NCBI GenBank assembly: GCA_049515175.1
Contig: JBEKUI010000038.1
Coordinates: 1-22,209 of the forward strand
DNA from: JACQNR01 sp049515175
GTDB taxonomy: Bacteria > Acidobacteriota > Terriglobia > UBA7540
Length of the DNA stretch: 22,209 nt
Direction: 5' to 3'
Under the pieces are notes generated by a model, which was not told the origin of the DNA, did not search any database, and saw nothing but the letters and a program-made list of their open reading frames with translations. How positions within the stretch are numbered: position 1 is the stretch's first letter; each line of letters opens with the position of its first letter. The position numbers and the translations under genes were made by a program. Positions 1 to 6,000 of this stretch are shown piece after piece.

Positions 1-821
1 TCCCAGGCGTCGTGTTGCATTGTCTCGGTTGCCAAGTCGGCAAATCCCGTGACAATCCAACGGTGGCCCAAGTCGAAAAAGGCGAATGCTCCCTCCAAGT
101 CATCACTTAGTGGCTTGCCGCGTGCCGTCAAGTTCATTGTGAATACGGGAGAATTGTCCACTTTCTTCCATGCAGGGTGGAAGAGAACATGAAGCCTCCC
201 GACCGGTTTGCCAGACTCATCAGGAACAACGTAACGAACGCGCAGACCAGCATCTTCGGCCTGGGGCAAGAAAGCTCCCGGCGGTAAGTTCGCCCAATTT
301 CGAAGCACCACTGACACATCGCCATGGCGTTGCCAAATGCCGCGCGGTTCAATTTGATTGACGTACGTAACCTCGCACTGGTCGATGTTCATCGGTCCAA
401 CCTTCTCTACCCGTAAGAACTCCATGAATTGGGCTACTTCCACTTTGAACTTTTCCCGAATCGCTAAATAGCGCGGATACGGCTCCTGGCCGGTCACCTT
501 TCGCCAATTGTGTATGAACCGATCCTGCTGTACCTGGATGAGCTCGGTCTTTCCAGCAGTGAGAAACCAAACTCGTGGAACAGGCGGCTTCTCCTCAACG
601 ACCAATTCGATCCTGGGTGGAATGGGAGTGCCGAAGTATTCGGTGACATGCGTAAGCGGCGTATGCTCCTCAATATCGGGTAGGTGTTCGCGAAAGCGCT
701 GCCACAGCACGCCGATCAAAGGAGTCTTTAGGCTTTCGAGGGCCTCAAACTGCAATGAGAGGACGACCTCTGTTATCGGAGGCCGTTGATAGTCTGGCAG
801 ATCGGGCGGTCTCGGATTCAT
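1..821 (-). CDS. TIGR04255 family protein, 3' end cut by window edge
   Basis: My translation from the ATG at 821 stays open for 273 codons to the window edge. The protein has family-typical features: an N-terminal PPITEVVLSLQFE segment (res 14-26), RFIHNWRKV (101-109), CEVTYVNQI (149-157) and a C-terminal FFDLGHRWIVTGFADL (249-264) followed by a Trp just before the edge. TIGR04255 proteins are about 260-280 aa, so only a few residues should be missing. Function is unknown; the family is sporadically distributed among bacteria. A GGGGGAG stretch about 12 nt upstream can serve as ribosome binding site, and a promoter lies at 865-893. Hand counts give about 52-55% GC in two 60-nt lines here against about 75% in one ffh line, so this gene may be an accessory acquisition. 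Family call fairly sure; role not known. Confidence 0.85.
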   Translation of the reverse strand, partial: MNPRPPDLPDYQRPPITEVVLSLQFEALESLKTPLIGVLWQRFREHLPDIEEHTPLTHVTEYFGTPIPPRIELVVEEKPPVPRVWFLTAGKTELIQVQQDRFIHNWRKVTGQEPYPRYLAIREKFKVEVAQFMEFLRVEKVGPMNIDQCEVTYVNQIEPRGIWQRHGDVSVVLRNWANLPPGAFLPQAEDAGLRVRYVVPDESGKPVGRLHVLFHPAWKKVDNSPVFTMNLTARGKPLSDDLEGAFAFFDLGHRWIVTGFADLATETMQHDAW

Positions 822-864
822 CGGACAACGCTCTCCCCCAGCTTTGCCTTATGCCGGGCAGACG

Positions 865-893
865 AGCCTACACTATCGGGGTATCCCTTTCAA
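865..893 (-). promoter_or_regulatory. Predicted promoter of the TIGR04255 gene
   Basis: On the minus strand TTGAAA (893-888) and TAGGCT (870-865) are separated by exactly 17 bp. The predicted start near 858 gives a leader of about 37 nt containing the GGGGGAG ribosome binding site. The same -10 hexamer TAGGCT recurs in the promoter at 21841-21869. Confidence 0.5.
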
Positions 894-1056
894 TAAATTG
901 CTTCTGCAACCGCAAATCCGAAATGATCCCTGTCTGTCTCCATGGCTGGACTCCCCAGTCGCACAATCCAACCATAATATAATCATAACAGACGTCAGGG
1001 CATTGGCAACCTATTCCGACAAGCCAATAGATTCCATGATCGGTTTAAGGGTTTGA
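894..1056. other. AT-richer spacer between TIGR04255 gene and ffh block
   Basis: No convincing coding frame is seen. One 60-nt line (961-1020) counts 26 G+C, about 43%, far below the core genes. It contains an AT-rich run around 972-989 with a TATAAT at 978-983, but no -35 element at proper spacing, so I do not call a promoter there. It may mark the boundary between acquired DNA and the core block. Confidence 0.5.
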
Positions 1057-1086
1057 TTCCCATTTTCCCGAAAACCTGTGTAAAAT
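1057..1086 (+). promoter_or_regulatory. Possible promoter of the ffh-rplS block
   Basis: TAAAAT (1081-1086) is a good -10 box. The best -35 is TTCCCA (1057-1062, 4 of 6 consensus) at 18 bp spacing. Transcription would start near 1093 and leave an 80-nt structured leader before ffh. Confidence 0.4.
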
Positions 1087-1097
1087 AGAAACTCCAT

Positions 1098-1151
1098 CAG
1101 TCTGGTCGGGTAAGTGGCGGGCCGGACGGGTAGCCCGGAAGGGAAAGACTG
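1098..1151 (+). other. Structured leader upstream of ffh
   Basis: CAGTCT (1098-1103) is complementary to AGACTG (1146-1151). Inside, CGGG-TAG-CCCG (1127-1137) can form one hairpin, or CCC-GGAA-GGG (1134-1143) a GNRA-capped one, with GGAC (1124-1127) and GTCC (1151-1154) as a competing outer stem. The alternatives are mutually exclusive. The start codon at 1173 has no strong Shine-Dalgarno, so the leader could influence ffh translation; this is inference. Confidence 0.35.
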
Positions 1152-1172
1152 TCCGCACCGGGCGATTTCGCT

Positions 1173-2525
1173 ATGTTTGACGCTTTACAAGACAAGTTCC
1201 AGCGCGTTTTCAAGACCTTACGCGGCCAAAGTGCTCTGAGCGAGCCGCTCGTGGACGAGACTCTGCAGGACGTCCGCCTGGCCCTGCTCGAAGCCGACGT
1301 CAACGTCAAGGTCGTCAAGGAACTGCTGGAGCGCGTGCGCGTCCGGACGCTGGGTGAGGAAGTTCGCGCGAGCTTCACCCCCGCGCAGGAAGTGGTGCGG
1401 ATTGTTCGCGACGAGCTGATCCAGATTCTGGGTGGCGACGCCGCCCTGCTGACGTTCTCCAAGGAGTATCCCAACGTCATTCTGCTCGTGGGTCTGCAAG
1501 GTTCCGGCAAGACCACCACGGCGGGGAAACTGGCGAAGTGGCTGGCCACAAAGAGGCGGCGCCCGATCCTGGTTTCGACGGACGTCTATCGTCCTGCGGC
1601 GCGCGAGCAACTGGCGATTATCGCCAAGGCGGTGGATATCCCGTGCTTTGCGGGCGAAGGCATCACCTCGCCAATCGACTTGGCGATGGCGGCCCGCAAG
1701 GACGCGGCCGACCGCGGCCACGACGTGCTGATCGTCGACACCGCCGGCCGGTTGCACATTGATGAGCAGATGATGCTGGAAGTGAGCGAGTTGCGGACCC
1801 GGCTGCGCCCGAGCGAAGTGCTGCTCGTCGCCGACGCCATGATGGGCCAGGACGCCGTGCGCAGCGCGCAGGAATTCCACGAGCGCCTGGGGACGAGTGG
1901 CGTCATCCTCACCAAGCTCGATGGCGACGCGCGCGGCGGCGCGGCGCTCTCGATCCATCACGTCACCGGCCAGCCCATCAAGTTCATCGGTGTAGGCGAG
2001 AAATACGACGCGCTGGAGGTCTTTTATCCTGATCGGATCGTCTCGCGCATTCTGGGCATGGGCGACATGCTCTCGCTCATCGAGAAGGCCGAGCAGTCCA
2101 TCGACAAGCAGAAGGCGCTGGAAGTGCAGCGCAAGATCGTCACCGATACGTTCACGCTGGAGGATTTCCGCGACCAGCTTCGCCAGATGCGCAAGCTGGG
2201 GCCGGTGGACCAGATGATGGGCATGCTGCCCAAGGTTGGCATCTTCAAAGACGCCGCCAAGGCTCATGTGGACGAGAAGGAACTGGTTCACATCGAGGCG
2301 ATCATCGATTCCATGACCCGGCGCGAGCGCAACAATCACGAGCTCATCAACGGCAAGCGGCGCAAGCGGATCGCCCGCGGCAGCGGAACAACCGTGCAGC
2401 TCGTAAATCAGGTCTTGAAGCAGTTCGTGCAGACGAAGAAAATGATGAAGACCCTGGGCCGGGGGCTCTTCGGCCGGCAACTGGCCGGGCTGAAGATGCC
2501 TGTCGGCTCGGGAGGCGTCGCTTAG
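1173..2525 (+). CDS. ffh: Signal recognition particle GTPase Ffh
   Basis: Ffh binds 4.5S RNA and signal sequences of nascent membrane and secretory proteins and docks with FtsY at the membrane. The 450-aa product has normal length. The N domain occupies about residues 1-90. The G domain shows GLQGSGKTT (107-115), DVYRPAAREQL (137-147), DTAGR (189-193) and TKLDGDARGG (247-256). The M domain follows, with MMGMLPKVG (348-356) and the RNA-binding segment RRKRIARGSG (396-405). It is first in the ribosome/tRNA-maturation block. The start at 1173 fits the family N terminus MFDALQDKFQ, though the Shine-Dalgarno is weak. The stop is TAG followed by a GC-rich stretch. Confidence 0.98.
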   Translation: MFDALQDKFQRVFKTLRGQSALSEPLVDETLQDVRLALLEADVNVKVVKELLERVRVRTLGEEVRASFTPAQEVVRIVRDELIQILGGDAALLTFSKEYPNVILLVGLQGSGKTTTAGKLAKWLATKRRRPILVSTDVYRPAAREQLAIIAKAVDIPCFAGEGITSPIDLAMAARKDAADRGHDVLIVDTAGRLHIDEQMMLEVSELRTRLRPSEVLLVADAMMGQDAVRSAQEFHERLGTSGVILTKLDGDARGGAALSIHHVTGQPIKFIGVGEKYDALEVFYPDRIVSRILGMGDMLSLIEKAEQSIDKQKALEVQRKIVTDTFTLEDFRDQLRQMRKLGPVDQMMGMLPKVGIFKDAAKAHVDEKELVHIEAIIDSMTRRERNNHELINGKRRKRIARGSGTTVQLVNQVLKQFVQTKKMMKTLGRGLFGRQLAGLKMPVGSGGVA

Positions 2526-2585
2526 GCGCCGGCAGGGGCAGGCCTCGCGCCCGCCCAAATGAGCATCATAATGAAGGGGGTTTAA

Positions 2586-2837
2586 TTGCTGAGAATCAGA
2601 CTGGCTCGCACCGGAGCCAAAAAGCAGAGTTCATATCGCATCGTGGTGATCGACAGGGAGAGGGCCCGTGACGGCCGCTTCGTGGAGATCCTGGGCCATT
2701 ACAATGCCCGCCGCAACCCGCCCGAGCTCGTGATCAAACGCGAGCGGGTTGACTATTGGATCGGGCGCGGGGCTCAGCCTTCCGAGACCGTGCGGAGCTT
2801 CCTTAAGAAGCCTGCGCCTGCACAAGCGCAAGCTTAA
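2586..2837 (+). CDS. rpsP: 30S ribosomal protein S16, TTG start
   Basis: S16 is a small-subunit protein needed for 30S assembly. The 83-aa product begins LRIRLARTGAKK and carries YRIVVIDRERARDGRFVEIL (res 18-37), the family signature. The start is TTG, with AGGGGG five bases upstream. The stop of an 8-codon in-frame mini-ORF (ATG at 2559, TAA at 2583-2585) directly abuts this TTG, so translation cannot begin further upstream in this frame. The C-terminal Pro/Ala/Gln tail is variable in the family. Downstream of ffh by 60 nt, presumably co-transcribed. Confidence 0.97.
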   Translation: MLRIRLARTGAKKQSSYRIVVIDRERARDGRFVEILGHYNARRNPPELVIKRERVDYWIGRGAQPSETVRSFLKKPAPAQAQA

Positions 2838-2942
2838 GCCGCCCATCCGCCGGAGGGTGGGGCCGAGGTCGAACTCAAACGTTCTCCAAGGTACTCTTTC
2901 CTAGTGGGCACACCGGACGACTCGGTGGAAAGTGAGGGCTAG

Positions 2943-3173
2943 ATGAAGGAGCTCATCGAAGCGATCGCGAAGGCGCTGGTGGACAATCCTGATCAGGTGC
3001 AAGTCCGGCCGGTGGAGGGTGAACAGATCACTGTACTCGAGCTGCGCGTTCATCCTTCGGACCTGGGGAAGGTAATCGGGAAACAAGGTCGGACCGCGCG
3101 CTCAATCCGCACGATCCTTGGGGCGGCGGGGATGAAGCTGAAGAAACGGTTTACACTGGAGATTCTGGAGTAA
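2943..3173 (+). CDS. khpA: KH-domain RNA-binding protein KhpA
   Basis: This 76-aa protein is almost a single KH domain. The GxxG loop is GKQG in LGKVIGKQGRTARSI (res 41-55). KhpA-type proteins (YlqC, formerly annotated as an unknown between rpsP and rimM) bind RNA and in Firmicutes act with KhpB on cell elongation and division. GAGGG lies five bases before the ATG. The position between rpsP and rimM matches the conserved order in many phyla. Function in this organism is by family only. Confidence 0.93.
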   Translation: MKELIEAIAKALVDNPDQVQVRPVEGEQITVLELRVHPSDLGKVIGKQGRTARSIRTILGAAGMKLKKRFTLEILE

Positions 3174-3194
3174 ACAGCGATTCCCCGCGCGTGG

Positions 3195-3764
3195 GTGACG
3201 CAAAACCTGGTGGAAACGCCCCGCATCGAAGCCGGCGAGTTGGTGGCCGTGGCGCGCATTGTGCGCCCGCAGGGCCGGCGCGGCGAAGTGGCCGCGGAAA
3301 TCCTCACCGACTTCCCGGAACGTTTCGCGCGGATGCACAAGGCCTACGTGGCCGAGCCTGGAGGCCCTGCCGAGGTCGTCCGGGTGGAGGACGCTTGGCC
3401 CCACAAGGGCCGCATCATTTTGAAGTTCGCCGGCGTCGATTCCATCACGGAGGCCGAGCGGTTGCGAGGGATGGAAGTGCTGGTTCCGCTCACCGACCGG
3501 ACGCCGCTCAGCCGGGATCAGTATTACGTTTCGGATTTGGAAGGCTGCCGGGTGCTCGTGGAACGCGATGGGGCGACGACGGAAGTGGGTGAAGTCGTTG
3601 GTCTCGACCCCACCGGCGGCGTCGACGTGCTGCGAGTCAAAACCGCGCGCGGTGAACTCCTGATCCCGCTGGCACAGGAAATCTGCAAGCGGATCGATAC
3701 CGAGTCGAAAGTAATCATCATCGACCCGCCGGAAGATTTGCTGGAGTTGAACCAGTCATCCTAG
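3195..3764 (+). CDS. rimM: Ribosome maturation factor RimM
   Basis: RimM binds S19 and assists late 16S rRNA processing in the 30S head. The 189-aa product has an N-terminal RimM beta-barrel (GELVAVARIVRPQGRRGEV, about res 13-31) and a C-terminal PRC barrel (from QYYVSDLEGCRV, about res 109, to VIIIDPPEDLLEL). The GTG at 3195 is the longest reasonable start; a GTG at 3210 would remove five residues and cannot be excluded, as neither has a clear Shine-Dalgarno. It lies 21 nt after khpA and precedes trmD as in most bacteria. Stop is TAG. Confidence 0.95.
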   Translation: MTQNLVETPRIEAGELVAVARIVRPQGRRGEVAAEILTDFPERFARMHKAYVAEPGGPAEVVRVEDAWPHKGRIILKFAGVDSITEAERLRGMEVLVPLTDRTPLSRDQYYVSDLEGCRVLVERDGATTEVGEVVGLDPTGGVDVLRVKTARGELLIPLAQEICKRIDTESKVIIIDPPEDLLELNQSS

Positions 3765-3827
3765 GAGCGGGCGGGACGGGAGTTGGAGCACAAGCACGGC
3801 GAACGGGGCGCCTTCGGGCTTGTCGCT

Positions 3828-3855
3828 CAGCCCCTGGTGCCCAGCCCCCAGTCCC
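3828..3855 (+). repeat. Heptanucleotide repeat abutting the trmD start codon
   Basis: Four consecutive 7-mers read CAGCCCC, TGGTGCC, CAGCCCC, CAGTCCC and end at the base before the ATG of trmD. Three share the pattern CAG-Y-CCC; the second is diverged. The tract occupies the place of the ribosome binding site and contains no purine-rich Shine-Dalgarno. It resembles the short tandemly repeated heptamers known from cyanobacteria and may belong with the tracts at 18531, 20008 and 20120. Confidence 0.6.
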
Positions 3856-4638
3856 ATGATTTTCGACGTCGTCACGATCTTCCCCGAGTTTTTCTCGAGC
3901 ATCCTCGAGCACGGCGTGCTGAAGCGGGGAAGGGCCGGCGGGCAGATTGAAGTTCGATTGCACGATCTTCGGGATTCGACCGACGATCGTCACCGCACCG
4001 TGGACGACCGGCCCTTTGGTGGCGGCCCGGGGATGGTTTTCAAGGCGGAGCCGATTTTTCGCGCCATCGAAGCCCTAAAGCAGGAAGCCACCGGAGAGCC
4101 GCTGCGGGTTGTCCTGCTCTCGCCGCAGGGACGCCTGCTGAAGCAGGCGGTCGTGGAAGAACTCGCCCGCGAGAAGCGCCTGGTTCTGATCGCGGCGCGC
4201 TACGAGGGCGTGGATGAGCGCGTCGCCGAGCATCTGGCGACGGATGATCTCTCGATTGGCGATTACGTGCTGCCGGGCGGTGAACTGGCGGCGGCGGTGG
4301 TCATGGAAGCCGTGACCCGCCTGCTGCCGGGGGTGCTCGGCAACGAGGAGTCCCGCGAACAGGATTCCTTCGCGGGGGCGGAGAGCGGTTCGCAAGGTGC
4401 GGCGCGGGGGATTCTGGACTGCCCGCATTACACGCGGCCGGCGGAATTTCGTGGCTGGAAGGTGCCGGAGGTTCTGCTCTCCGGCAATCATGAAGAAGTT
4501 CGCCGCTGGCGGCGGCTTCAGGCGCTCGAGAAGACTTGGCGCAAGCGCCCGGACCTGCTGGCGAACACCTCGCTCAGCCAGGAAGACGAGAGGCTTTTGA
4601 AGGAGATTCAGCAAGCGGCGCTCGAACCAAAACTGTAG
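3856..4638 (+). CDS. trmD: tRNA (guanine-37-N1)-methyltransferase TrmD
   Basis: TrmD methylates G37 next to the anticodon using SAM and prevents +1 frameshifting. The 260-aa protein starts MIFDVVTIFPEFF. It has a SPOUT trefoil-knot region with YEGVDERV and IGDYVLPGGELAAAVV, followed by RLLPGVLGNEES and the C-terminal CPHYTRP, VLLSGNHEEVRRWR and KRPDLL segments. The inter-domain linker (AGAESGSQGAA, between DSF and GILD) is longer than usual but lies in a variable region. I chose ATG 3856 by family alignment; the open frame extends to a TTG at 3820, but that would add 12 residues encoded by repeat DNA. The TAG stop forms part of a GTAG palindrome. Confidence 0.97.
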   Translation: MIFDVVTIFPEFFSSILEHGVLKRGRAGGQIEVRLHDLRDSTDDRHRTVDDRPFGGGPGMVFKAEPIFRAIEALKQEATGEPLRVVLLSPQGRLLKQAVVEELAREKRLVLIAARYEGVDERVAEHLATDDLSIGDYVLPGGELAAAVVMEAVTRLLPGVLGNEESREQDSFAGAESGSQGAARGILDCPHYTRPAEFRGWKVPEVLLSGNHEEVRRWRRLQALEKTWRKRPDLLANTSLSQEDERLLKEIQQAALEPKL

Positions 4639-4658
4639 CGGCGGTCTGCGACCGCTGG
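4635..4658 (+). repeat. GTAG-headed palindrome at trmD end
   Basis: GTAG (4635-4638, its TAG being the trmD stop) is followed by the hairpin GCGGTC-TGC-GACCGC (4641-4655). The arm closely matches GCGGTC-TCT-GACCGC at 11653-11667 in the argF/argA junction. It has REP-like architecture: GTAG head plus adjacent GC-rich palindrome. Confidence 0.6.
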
Positions 4659-4733
4659 CTTGCCGGCGGGGCATTGGTCCGCCGCATCGCTTTCGTCGCC
4701 GCTCATCAATTCCGATTGGGGAGTACAGCCAAC

Positions 4734-5090
4734 ATGAATGCCCTTGAGAAAATCGAACAGCAGCAGATGAAGAAAGATGTCCCCACGTTTCGCGCCGGCG
4801 ACACACTGCGCGTCCACGTGAAGATCAAGGAAGGCGACAAGGAACGCATCCAGATCTTCGAAGGCACCTGCATCGGCCTGCGCCGGGCGCGCAATCATTC
4901 CACCTTCACGGTGCGAAAGATTTCCTTCGGCCAGGGCGTGGAACGCATTTTCCCGCTCCACTCGCCCGTGGTCGATAAGATCGAAGTCGTGCGCTCCAGC
5001 CGCGTGCGCCGCGCCAAACTCTATTACCTGCGCAAGCTGCGCGGCAAGGCTGCCCGCCTGCGCGAAGTCCGCAGCGAACAGGGAGCGTAG
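4734..5090 (+). CDS. rplS: 50S ribosomal protein L19
   Basis: L19 sits at the 30S-50S interface of the ribosome. The 118-aa product has FRAGDTLRVHVKIKEGDKER (res 20-39), FEGTCIGLRRARNHSTFTVRK and GVERIFPLHSPVVDKIEVVR, then the basic tail RVRRAKLYYLRKLRGKAARL, all diagnostic. ATG 4734 is preceded by GGGGAG at about 10 nt. The frame is open further upstream to 4536, but that part overlaps trmD and is not L19-like. The TAG stop is inside the GTAG head of the double palindrome at 5087-5135. Confidence 0.97.
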   Translation: MNALEKIEQQQMKKDVPTFRAGDTLRVHVKIKEGDKERIQIFEGTCIGLRRARNHSTFTVRKISFGQGVERIFPLHSPVVDKIEVVRSSRVRRAKLYYLRKLRGKAARLREVRSEQGA

Positions 5091-5135
5091 GGGCGGTTCG
5101 TGAACCGCCCAGGGCGCATCGCGATGCGCCCCTAC
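5087..5135. repeat. Head-to-head double palindrome (BIME-like)
   Basis: GTAG (5087-5090) is followed by stem GGGCGGTTC/GAACCGCCC (5091-5110) and then the perfect 20-bp palindrome 5112-5131 (GGGCGCATCG/CGATGCGCCC), closed by CTAC (5132-5135), which is GTAG on the other strand. Two REP-like units in inverse orientation share one spacer base. It separates rplS from rnhB and its first TAG stops rplS. It could also block readthrough, but there is no U-tract. Confidence 0.75.
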
Positions 5136-5142
5136 GTCCTAA

Positions 5143-5170
5143 TTGCCTCCTGCGCCAAGCGTGGTATAAA
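5143..5170 (+). promoter_or_regulatory. Predicted rnhB promoter, leaderless
   Basis: TTGCCT (5143-5148), 16 bp, TATAAA (5165-5170). The expected start, 6-8 nt after the -10, falls at about 5177, two bases before the rnhB ATG at 5179, and no Shine-Dalgarno precedes it. Confidence 0.55.
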
Positions 5171-5178
5171 CTCCCGCC

Positions 5179-5868
5179 ATGCCGCCCGCACGCGCCGCGA
5201 GGGACGCCAAAGATTACACCTGCACCCGGCACTTTGAAGCCCAGGCCCTCCGCCGGGGCTGCCGCCTTATTGCGGGCTGCGACGAGGCCGGACGGGGCTC
5301 GCTCCTCGGACCGCTTTACGCCGCCGCCGTCATCCTCGATCCCGAAAGGACCATTCATGGGATTGACGATTCCAAGAAGCTCACGGCAGAGACGCGCAGC
5401 GCGCTGGCTGCGATCATCCGCGAAACCGCCGTTGCCTACCAGGTCGTGGCCGTTCCCGCCGCAGAAGTTGACGAACTCAACGTCTATGAAGCCTCACGCC
5501 AGGCGATGCGGCGCGCCCTCGCGGCGCTCCAACCGGCGCCGGACTTCGTGCTGACGGATGCGATGCCCCTCGCGCGGCCGGGGGATCGCGATACTTTTTC
5601 GATTCCGTATCGCGCCATTGTTCACGGCGACGCCCAATCGGTCTCCATCGCCGCCGACTCCATCCTCGCCAAGGTCGCGCGCGACGAGCATCTGGAACAA
5701 CTGGACCGTCTCTACCCGCGGTACCAGCTCGCCCGGAACAAAGGCTATGGAACGCCCGATCATCTCGAAGCATTGGCGCAATTCGGCCCCTGCCCCGAAC
5801 ACCGCAGGACCTTCCAGCCCGTGAAGGACTACCTCCTCCCTCTGTTCCCTCTGACGCCCGCCCGGTAG
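5179..5868 (+). CDS. rnhB: Ribonuclease HII
   Basis: RNase HII cleaves the RNA strand of RNA-DNA hybrids and initiates removal of misincorporated ribonucleotides. The 229-aa protein carries the catalytic Asp-Glu in CDEAGRG (D35, E36), DDSKKL (63-68), Asp127 in VLTDAMPL and D169 in ILAKVARDE, the family's metal-binding carboxylates. A GRGSLLGPL variant replaces the common GRGPLAGPV. About 15 N-terminal residues precede the usual core. Promoter spacing suggests an own, leaderless transcript despite the position after rplS. Its TAG stop begins a GTAG-GGGTCGACCC palindrome. Confidence 0.97.
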   Translation: MPPARAARDAKDYTCTRHFEAQALRRGCRLIAGCDEAGRGSLLGPLYAAAVILDPERTIHGIDDSKKLTAETRSALAAIIRETAVAYQVVAVPAAEVDELNVYEASRQAMRRALAALQPAPDFVLTDAMPLARPGDRDTFSIPYRAIVHGDAQSVSIAADSILAKVARDEHLEQLDRLYPRYQLARNKGYGTPDHLEALAQFGPCPEHRRTFQPVKDYLLPLFPLTPAR

Positions 5869-5886
5869 GTGCAGGGTCGACCCGCC
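5865..5886 (+). repeat. Possible GTAG palindrome at rnhB end
   Basis: GTAG (5865-5868) supplies the rnhB stop. Five bases on lies the perfect palindrome GGGTCGACCC (5874-5883). It is shorter than the other members and may be chance. Confidence 0.35.
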
Positions 5887-5976
5887 CTTGCGAGCCCGAA
5901 AGATTGGTACGGTTTTGGACTGCTGTGGCCCGAAGGCGCGGCGTGCAAAGCGGCCTCAATTCGCCGCCCTCCACGG

Positions 5977-5985
5977 TGCTATACT
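5977..5985 (+). promoter_or_regulatory. Extended -10 promoter of pyrC
   Basis: TG-C-TATACT (5977-5985) is an extended -10 element; no good -35 is seen. Start expected near 5992, nine bases before the pyrC ATG. The leader is too short for a Shine-Dalgarno. Confidence 0.5.
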
Positions 5986-6000
5986 CGCACCGGGTTCGTT

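Noticed and set aside
978..983. TATAAT as a promoter towards ffh
   Set aside because: No -35 at 16-18 bp and nearly 200 nt upstream of ffh; the AT-rich context makes a chance match likely.
1098..1160. 4.5S SRP RNA gene (ffs) upstream of ffh
   Set aside because: The CCGGAAGG tip is present, but the conserved GTCAGG and AGCAGC sides of the symmetric loop are missing and the flanking helix is too short. I kept it only as a structured leader.
1218..2558. 446-codon open frame antisense to ffh
   Set aside because: Ffh motifs prove the + strand reading; the antisense frame is His/Leu/Ala-rich, a GC-skew shadow without family features.
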